A stretch of DNA of 64,000 bases from Candidatus Solirubrobacter pratensis. GTDB taxonomy: Bacteria > Actinomycetota > Thermoleophilia > Solirubrobacterales > Solirubrobacteraceae. The translations under genes were made by a program, and so were the position numbers. The first letter of the stretch is position 1, and the number at the start of each line of letters is the position of its first letter. A model generated the notes under the pieces. The model was not told the DNA's origin and made no database searches. It saw nothing but the letters and a program-made list of their open reading frames with translations. The DNA lies in NCBI RefSeq assembly GCF_000425945.1, contig NZ_AUEK01000013.1, forward strand, positions 124,001 through 188,000, read 5' to 3'. Shown piece after piece: positions 58,667 to 64,000 of this stretch.

Positions 58667-60367
58667 GTGATCCGCAGAACCCTCGCTCTCTCCGCGCTCG
58701 CGCTCGCCGCGCTGCCCCCCGCCGCTCAGGCGGCGCCGTCGTCGCCGGCGCCGGTCAAGGGCCTGTCCGCCCGCCCCGCCGGCAAGCTGTCGGCGACGCT
58801 CGCCTGGGACGCGGCCGCGGGCGCCGCCCGCTACCGCGTGCTGCGCCACGGCAAGAAGGTCCGCGACGTCAAGGCGCGAACGCTGAAGGTCCGGCTGACC
58901 AGGGCAAAGGCGCGCTACCAGGTCGCCGCCGTCAACGGCAAGGGCCGGCTCGGGCACCGCTCGCGCACCGTCATCGTCGTGCGCGGCCACTCGGCGCCGC
59001 GAGCGCCGGTCGCGGCCGCCGCGACGAACGTCACCTCCGGCGCCGCCACGCTCTCGTGGGGCAGGTCGAAGGCGGTCATCGCGCTCGACTCGTTCGGCTG
59101 GGCGTCCAAGCGCTCCGGCCCGATCAAGGTCGTCACCGGCCACGACCCTCCGGCCGCGCCGGGCACGCCGCGCGCCACGTCGGTGACCGACACCACGCTG
59201 TCACTGGCATGGACCGCGTCCGGCCTCCCGGCCGGCTCCCGCCTGCGCGGCTACCGCGTGATGCGCGACGGCGTCGTGGTCAGGCAGGTCCCGGCCGCCG
59301 GTGCCGACCTGACGAACCTCGCGCCGAAGTCGAGCCACGACTGGAGCGTCGCCGCGGTCGACACGCGCGGCTACGTGTCCGCGCCCTCGCGGGTCACCCG
59401 CGTCGTGCAGAAGGACCCGCCGCCGTCGACCGGTGAGGCGCACGCGTTCCTGCTCGCGTCCACCGACTCGTCGCTCCAGGCGTTCGAGAAGCACTATCGC
59501 CAGATCGGCGTGGTCTATCCGACGTTCTTCGACTGCAACCTGCAGACGGGCGCCATCGAGGGCGCCGACAACCGCCTGATCGTCAGCTACGCGCAGGACC
59601 GCAAGGTCAAGGTGCTGCCGCGCTTCAACTGCCAGTCCACGACGATGCTGCACACGATCCTCACCGATCCGGCGACCCGCGCGCGCTGGCTGGACACGAT
59701 CGCCGCGTTGGTGGACCAGTACGGCTACGACGGCGTCAACGTCGACTTCGAGGCGATCGCCGCCTCCGACCGCGACGCGCTGACGTCCTTCATCGCCGAC
59801 CTGTCAAGGCGCCTGCACGCCAAGGGCAAGCTCCTCTCGCAGTCGGTCTCGGGCAAGTTCAGGGACGTCCCGAACCACCCGCGCTCGACGGCGTTCGACT
59901 ACCAGGCGCTGTCGCAGTACGACGACTACGTCTTCGTGATGGCGTGGGGGATCCACTACGCGACCAGCGCGCCGGGCGCGCAGGACGACCTCAGCTGGGT
60001 GCGGCAGGTCGCCGACTACGTCGCGTCGATGCCGAACAAGCAGAAGTTCGTCATGGGCACGATGCTCTACGGCTCCGACTGGCCCTCCGGCGGCGGACCC
60101 GGCCACCGGGCGACCGCGCTCCATTACGACGAGATCCAGGCGCTGGCCGCGCAGTACGGCGTCCAGCCCGTCTACGACGCCGGCAAGGACTCATGGCACC
60201 TCGCCTACACCGACGCGTCCGGCGTGCCGCACGACGTCTGGTACAGCGATGCGCCGGTGGTCGCGCGCCGCGTCGCGCTCGCCCGCGAGCGCGGTCTGGG
60301 CATCGGCTTCTGGCGCATCGGCCAGGAGGACGAGCGCATCTGGACCGACCCGGAGGTGACGCGATGA
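58667..60367 (+). CDS. Secreted GH18 (chitinase-like) protein with Fn3-like repeats
   Basis: 566 aa. Signal peptide VIRRTLALSALALAALPPAAQ, then Fn3-like beta domains (about 30-105 and 160-250, with RLRGYRVMRDGVVVRQVPAAG). From about 265 comes a GH18 barrel with the catalytic DGVNVDFEAI (about 353-361; DxxDxE) and WHLAYTDASGVPHDVWYSDA, as in YaaH/CotE-type spore glycosidases and chitinases. It would cleave beta-1,4-linked GlcNAc polymers in the envelope or turn over the polymer made here. GTG 58667 follows the glmS stop with a GGAGG ribosome site overlapping it. Confidence 0.9.
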   Translation: MIRRTLALSALALAALPPAAQAAPSSPAPVKGLSARPAGKLSATLAWDAAAGAARYRVLRHGKKVRDVKARTLKVRLTRAKARYQVAAVNGKGRLGHRSRTVIVVRGHSAPRAPVAAAATNVTSGAATLSWGRSKAVIALDSFGWASKRSGPIKVVTGHDPPAAPGTPRATSVTDTTLSLAWTASGLPAGSRLRGYRVMRDGVVVRQVPAAGADLTNLAPKSSHDWSVAAVDTRGYVSAPSRVTRVVQKDPPPSTGEAHAFLLASTDSSLQAFEKHYRQIGVVYPTFFDCNLQTGAIEGADNRLIVSYAQDRKVKVLPRFNCQSTTMLHTILTDPATRARWLDTIAALVDQYGYDGVNVDFEAIAASDRDALTSFIADLSRRLHAKGKLLSQSVSGKFRDVPNHPRSTAFDYQALSQYDDYVFVMAWGIHYATSAPGAQDDLSWVRQVADYVASMPNKQKFVMGTMLYGSDWPSGGGPGHRATALHYDEIQALAAQYGVQPVYDAGKDSWHLAYTDASGVPHDVWYSDAPVVARRVALARERGLGIGFWRIGQEDERIWTDPEVTR

Positions 60368-60468
60368 GCCGCTCGCTGTTCGGCACCGACGGCGTGCGCG
60401 GTCCGGCCGGCGAGGTCCTCACCGCCGAGCCGGCCCTGCGCCTCGCGGGACACTCGCCGCGGCCGTGA
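60364..60468 (+). pseudogene. glmM: Truncated phosphoglucosamine mutase (first 34 codons)
   Basis: ATG 60364 overlaps the GH18 stop (ATGA) and reads SRSLFGTDGVRGPAGEVLTA then EPALRLAGHSPRP and a TGA. The segment to EPALRLA matches the N-terminus of bacterial GlmM (xxLFGTDGVRG) exactly in style; after RLA it changes to unrelated sequence. The catalytic Ser loop and all other domains are missing. GlmM converts GlcN-6-P to GlcN-1-P, the step after GlmS, so its stump directly in a precursor/polymer operon suggests that an ancestral gene was lost by deletion. Confidence 0.8.
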
Positions 60469-60472
60469 CCGC

Positions 60473-61471
60473 GTGCGGCTGATGCTCGCACCCATGACCG
60501 CCGTCGTCGCGGCCGCCGCCCTCGTCGCGGCGGTCGCCGTCGTCGCCGGAGGCGGCGGGCACCGCAAGCCGGGGCCGCCGCCGAAGGTGTTCGCGTTCGT
60601 CTCGGGCCTCGGCGGCGCCGAGCTCGCGCGCCTCGAGCAGATCGGGTCGCGGATCGACGTGATAGCCCCGAACTGGTACACGGTCGACGTCGGCTCGGGT
60701 GAGCTGACGACGCCGCTGCGCGGCGACGCCGACGCGCTGCTGGCGGCGGCGCGCGAGCGCCGCGTGCGCGTGTGGCCGACCGTCAATGCGCTGACCGGGA
60801 GCTCGCGCGCGTGGGAGTCGCCGGTGGTGCGCGCGCGGATCGCCGCGTCGCTGCGCGCCGCCGCGCTGAGCCCCGGCGTGAGCGGCGTGACGCTCGACAT
60901 GGAGGAGCTGCGGCCCGGTCAGCGCGCGACGTTCAGCGCGCTGGTGCGCGAGACCGCGGCCGGCCTGCACGCGGTCCACCGCAAGCTCGCCGTCTACGTG
61001 CCGCGGCCGGGCCCGGTGGCGGGCGCCGCCTACGATTGGCGCGGGCTGTCGCGTCACGCCGACCTGCTGCTGGCATCCGGCTACAACGAGCACTGGGCGG
61101 GAGGCCGCCCGGGTCCGGTGACCACAGCGCGCGGGTTCGGCGACGTCGTCGATCGCGCCCTCACCGCCGCCGGGCGCCGCAAGGCCGTGCCGGTCCTCGG
61201 CGCGTTCGGCTACCGCTGGCCGGCCTCCGGCCGCGGGCAGATGATCTCGACCGTCGACGCGGAGAACGTGCGCCGCGGCGGGCGCTTCAACACCGACGGC
61301 GAGACGGTCGTCTACAACACCACGGCCGAGCTCCGCGCCGGCGCCCGCGCCGCGCGCGCCGCCGGTGCTCGCTGGATCGGGCTGTTCTCGCTCGGCCGCG
61401 AGCCGGAGCGCTTCTGGCGGCGGTTGGAGACGGCGCGGACGCACGCCCGCGCCCGCGCTCAAGCGCGCTGA
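60473..61471 (+). CDS. GH18-like glycosidase, membrane-anchored or secreted
   Basis: 332 aa. A hydrophobic N-terminus (MTAVVAAAALVAAVAVVAGGGG) serves as signal or anchor. The rest is a GH18-type barrel: VFAFVSGLGGAELARLEQIG, GVSGVTLDMEELRPGQR (the D-x-E core of DxxDxE), LAVYVPRPGPVAGAAYDW and HADLLLASGYNEHWAGGRPGP. It resembles the SleL/YaaH group. GTG 60473 is used; ATG 60482 is an alternative. It follows the glmM stump and ends 13 bp inside the convergent response-regulator gene. Confidence 0.75.
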   Translation: MRLMLAPMTAVVAAAALVAAVAVVAGGGGHRKPGPPPKVFAFVSGLGGAELARLEQIGSRIDVIAPNWYTVDVGSGELTTPLRGDADALLAAARERRVRVWPTVNALTGSSRAWESPVVRARIAASLRAAALSPGVSGVTLDMEELRPGQRATFSALVRETAAGLHAVHRKLAVYVPRPGPVAGAAYDWRGLSRHADLLLASGYNEHWAGGRPGPVTTARGFGDVVDRALTAAGRRKAVPVLGAFGYRWPASGRGQMISTVDAENVRRGGRFNTDGETVVYNTTAELRAGARAARAAGARWIGLFSLGREPERFWRRLETARTHARARAQAR

Positions 61472-61854
61472 GCGATGAGCGACGCGAGCCGCTCGGCGAG
61501 GCGAGAGTAGCCGTCGGCGTCGACCGGCTTGCTGAGGTGCAGGTCCGCGCCGAGGGCGAGCGAGCGATCCCGATCCGTGGCAGCCTCGGAGGACGTCACG
61601 ACCACCGCCGGCACGGCGGCGAGGCGCGCGTCGCGGGCGCGGTCGCCGAGCAGATCATGCCCGGAGCGTCCCGGAACGGTGAGGTCGAGCACGAGCAGGT
61701 CGGGCGGAGCGCCCCCGCGATCGGCCAGCCGCCGCGAGGCTTCGAGGCCGTCGGCGAACAGCTCGAAGGTGCAGTCGGGCAGGCGAGCGCTGAGCGCACG
61801 ACGCAGCAGCCGCGCCTGGAGAGGCTGATCCTCGACCATCAGCACGTGCGTCAT
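61459..61854 (-). CDS. Single-domain response regulator
   Basis: 131 aa receiver domain: VLMVEDQPLQARLLRRAL (acidic pocket), phospho-acceptor in LLVLDLTVPGRSGHDLL, VVVTSSEAATDRDRSLALGADLHLSKPVD with the conserved Thr/Ser and Lys. No output domain. It lies divergent from another response regulator across 47 bp and next to a PAS kinase, suggesting a small phosphorelay. Its end overlaps the GH18-like gene by 13 bases. Confidence 0.92.
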   Translation of the reverse strand: MTHVLMVEDQPLQARLLRRALSARLPDCTFELFADGLEASRRLADRGGAPPDLLVLDLTVPGRSGHDLLGDRARDARLAAVPAVVVTSSEAATDRDRSLALGADLHLSKPVDADGYSRLAERLASLIAQRA

Positions 61855-61901
61855 GTCTCACGCATTCTTCCCATTTTCCGCCGCGGAGGACAATCGATCT
61901 C

Positions 61902-62258
61902 ATGTCCAAGCGCGTGCTGGTGGTGGACGATCACCCGGCCGTGGCTCTCGCCCTCAAGCTCAGGTTCAGGGTCGACGGGCGCTTCGAGCTCGCGGGCAGC
62001 GCCGCGACCGCCGCGGCGGGCCTCGAGCAGGCGCCCGGCCAGGACGCGATCCTGCTCGACCTCCGTCTTCCGGACCTGAGCGGGCCGGAGCTCGTCGTCG
62101 CGTTCCGCGAGCGGGCGCCGGGGGTCCCGCTCGTCCTGCACTCGGCCGACGACGACACGCCCGCGGTCGCGGCGGTGCGGGATCTGGTGGACGCGGTCGC
62201 GCTCAAGGGCGACGCCGACGGCGTGCTCGCCGCGCTGGCGCGGGTCACCGGCGGCTGA
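61902..62258 (+). CDS. Single-domain response regulator
   Basis: 118 aa: RVLVVDDHPAVALALKLRF, phospho-Asp in AILLDLRLPDLSGPELV, VPLVLHSADDDTPAV and VDAVALKGDADGVLAAL (Lys). The DDH start resembles NarL-type receivers, but no HTH follows. It precedes the PAS kinase on the same strand by about 55 bases, so these two may form a pair. Confidence 0.9.
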   Translation: MSKRVLVVDDHPAVALALKLRFRVDGRFELAGSAATAAAGLEQAPGQDAILLDLRLPDLSGPELVVAFRERAPGVPLVLHSADDDTPAVAAVRDLVDAVALKGDADGVLAALARVTGG

Positions 62259-62313
62259 CGACTCCGTCCGTTCGAGGATCGCCACCGGTCCGGCTTCTAA
62301 CCTTTTCGCGGTC

Positions 62314-63750
62314 CTGTCCGCGGAGCCCACAGCCGTCCCCCTGCCCGTCGCCGAGCAGGTCTTCGACACGTTCGCGGACTCGCCCTCCGGCGTCGCCCTG
62401 ATCGCCCGCACCGGACGCTTCCTGCGCGCGAACGACGCGCTCGGGCGGATGGCCGGCCGCTCGCCGTCGCAGCTCGCGCGGTCGCGCTGGCAGGACGTGT
62501 TCGGCGGCGATCCCACCACCGCCGACCAGGAGCTCGCGGTGCGCGGGCGCGGCGGTACCCAGCGCTACCTGCGCTGCCGCGTCCGCCCGCTCGACGACGC
62601 GACGCTGCTGGCGCACTTCGAGGACGTCACCGCCGAGCGCGAGACCCGCGACGCCGCCGTGACCGTGCTCGACGTCTCCGACCGCCGGCGCGGCGACCGT
62701 GCCCGGCTCGCCGCGCTCGTGCAGGCTGCGCCCGACGCCATCATCACGCAGGATCGCGACGGCCGGATCACGACCTGGAACCCGGGCGCCCAGCGAATGT
62801 TCGGGCTGACCGCCGAGGAGGCGATCGGCCGCGACTACCGCGAGACGCTCATCCCGCCCGAGGACCGCGCGCGCTACGCCGCGCTGCGCGAGGAGATCCG
62901 CGCCGGGCGCATGCTGACGCTGCGCGACGTGCGCATGCGCGCCGACGGGTCGCGCTTCCCGGCACAGATCTCGGCGGCGCCGCTCGGGTCCGGCGGCGGG
63001 GCGCTCGCGATCGTGCGCGACATCAGCGATCTGGAAGCCGCGGAGAAGGCGCTGGAAGAGCGCGCCGCGCAGCTCGAGCGCTCCAATGCCGACCTCGAGC
63101 GCTTCGCGTACTCTGCCAGCCACGACCTGCAGGAGCCGCTGCGGTCGATGAAGCTCGGGGCCGCGACCGTGATCGCCACCGCCGCCGACCGGCTCGACGA
63201 CGAAGAGCGCGAGCTGCTCGAGCACATCGAGTCGACCGCCGCCCGGCTCAGCGCGCAGGTGCGCGGGCTGATGGAGGTGGCGCCGGTGGCGCTCGGCGCC
63301 TGGCCCGAGGAGCTCGTACCGGTGCAGGTCGCCCTGCAGGACGCGGTCGACGCGCTGCGCGCCGCCGCCGACGCGTCGGCGGCGGTGATCGACGTGCACC
63401 CGCTGCCGGCTGCAAGGGTACCGCGCGCCGAGGTGTCGCTGGTCATGCAGAACCTGATCGCCAACGCGATCAAGTACCACCGGCGCGACGTCGCGCCGCG
63501 CATCACGATCACCGGGTCCAAGAGCGACGGGAAGCTGGAGGTGCGCGTCGCCGACAACGGCGTCGGGCTCTCCGAGGCCGACCGGTCGCGGATCTTCGGC
63601 GTCTTCGAGCGCGCCCAGCCGGGCGTCCCCGGCACCGGCATGGGGCTCGCCGTCGCGCGGCGGATGCTCGAGCGCCACGGCGGCTCGCTCTCGGCCGTCT
63701 CGGCGGGTCCGGGGCAGGGCTCGCAGTTCATGGTCCGCCTGCCGGCCTGA
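62314..63750 (+). CDS. PAS-domain sensor histidine kinase
   Basis: About 478 aa, soluble. The coding signal begins upstream of the first ATG (62449): VFDTFADSPSGVALIARTGR and FLRANDALGRMAG is clearly the first PAS. A second PAS follows (about 130-245: ALVQAAPDAIITQDRDGRIT). Then the H box YSASHDLQEPLRSMKLG (about 268), N box MQNLIANAIKYH, G1 VADNGVGL, F box FGVFER and G2 GTGMGLAVARRM. No ATG, GTG or TTG occurs in frame before 62449; CTG 62314 is given as a guess. The H-box phrase HDLQEPLR is shared with phytochrome-like kinases. Confidence 0.8.
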   Translation: MSAEPTAVPLPVAEQVFDTFADSPSGVALIARTGRFLRANDALGRMAGRSPSQLARSRWQDVFGGDPTTADQELAVRGRGGTQRYLRCRVRPLDDATLLAHFEDVTAERETRDAAVTVLDVSDRRRGDRARLAALVQAAPDAIITQDRDGRITTWNPGAQRMFGLTAEEAIGRDYRETLIPPEDRARYAALREEIRAGRMLTLRDVRMRADGSRFPAQISAAPLGSGGGALAIVRDISDLEAAEKALEERAAQLERSNADLERFAYSASHDLQEPLRSMKLGAATVIATAADRLDDEERELLEHIESTAARLSAQVRGLMEVAPVALGAWPEELVPVQVALQDAVDALRAAADASAAVIDVHPLPAARVPRAEVSLVMQNLIANAIKYHRRDVAPRITITGSKSDGKLEVRVADNGVGLSEADRSRIFGVFERAQPGVPGTGMGLAVARRMLERHGGSLSAVSAGPGQGSQFMVRLPA

Positions 63751-63791
63751 GCGCGAGCGCCTCCGCGGCGCCGGCGACGAGCTCCGGAGGA

Positions 63792-64000
63792 GTGCTCTGC
63801 TACCACCCGTGGATGGTCTTCGACGACGCGGCCGCCGCGCTCGCGCCGCTGTTCGGCGCGACCCCGTTCGAGCTGCGCTACGGGCTCGACGGCCGCGCCG
63901 CGGTGCGCATCCACGGCGGTCCACTCGCGCCGCGCCACGCCGAGGCCGTGCCGCCCGCCGCGCCGTGGATCGCCGACGCGCACTGCGGCGACTCGGCGGG
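63792..64000 (+). CDS. Unrecognised protein, start of gene (cut by window end)
   Basis: An open frame with strong third-position GC bias runs to the window end: CYHPWMVFDDAAAALAPLFG, then FELRYGLDGRAAVRIHGG. GTG 63792 lies directly after GGAGG (too close), ATG 63813 is too far, so the start is uncertain. No domain recognised in the 70 visible residues. Confidence 0.4.
   Translation, partial: MLCYHPWMVFDDAAAALAPLFGATPFELRYGLDGRAAVRIHGGPLAPRHAEAVPPAAPWIADAHCGDSA

Noticed and set aside
53142..61471. Classical hyaluronan (hasABC) operon
   Set aside because: The dehydrogenase carries GYVGLP/GGHCIPVDP, the UDP-HexNAc type, not UDP-glucose dehydrogenase, and a deacetylase and GH18 enzymes are included.

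Overview
This is a very GC-rich stretch of bacterial chromosome (GC content judged by eye, not computed) with dense genes, many GTG/TTG starts and many 4-base start/stop overlaps. Gene content (an ECF41-type sigma factor, an LLM-class probably F420-dependent oxidoreductase, tandem GAF/HisKA_3 kinases, DUF5666-type export operon proteins) points to Actinomycetota. A member of Thermoleophilia/Solirubrobacterales is my best guess, but that is inference.

Layout. 1-5.6 kb: tail of an RmlD-like reductase, an ECF41 sigma factor/epimerase operon with a recognisable cognate promoter, a broken histidine kinase abutting a transposase scrap, and YdeI-like, monooxygenase/cupin and AraC genes. 6.0-11.0 kb: a 4.9-kb insertion that splits a tRNA-Arg(TCT) gene exactly at its 7-base anticodon loop. 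The insertion carries its own intact tRNA-Arg(TCT), a dead tyrosine integrase, an SDR, a SnoaL-like and an NmrA-like gene, and several regulator remnants. 11.0-16.5 kb: NUDIX gene and a MacAB-like export operon (adaptor, ATPase, permease, two Gly-rich DUF5666-type proteins). 16.6-18.3 kb: threonine aldolase diverging from a Pth2-like gene whose stop codon directly abuts tRNA-Pro(TGG). 18.3-30 kb: an accessory region with an intact tyrosine recombinase, small oxidoreductases, hydrolases and regulators, and many decayed genes. 30-30.6 kb: an XPF/ERCC4-like nuclease.

30.8-44.9 kb is catabolic: an APC permease with an acetamidase/formamidase; a Tat-exported molybdopterin dehydrogenase with its 2Fe-2S subunit; and, divergently, a six-gene translationally coupled operon (hydantoinase/oxoprolinase B and A subunits, a 3-hydroxyisobutyrate-dehydrogenase-like enzyme, and an ABC importer). 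The layout suggests uptake and breakdown of amide or cyclic-amide N-heterocycles. 44.9-52.9 kb: a PAS plus four-GAF histidine kinase, then a fused double ABC ATPase with a giant FtsX-like permease.

53.1-61.5 kb is a polysaccharide locus: UDP-HexNAc-type dehydrogenase, hyaluronan/chitin-synthase-like GT2, NodB-type deacetylase, GlmS, a GH18 protein, a 34-codon stump of glmM, and a second GH18-like protein. It looks like supply, polymerisation, trimming and turnover of an amino-sugar (possibly uronic-acid-containing) exopolymer. The window ends with two single-domain response regulators, a PAS histidine kinase and the start of an unrecognised gene.

The strongest unusual features are the anticodon-loop insertion with replacement tRNA, the polysaccharide locus with truncated glmM, the bacterial XPF-like nuclease, and the overlapping hairpins ahead of the polysaccharide operon.
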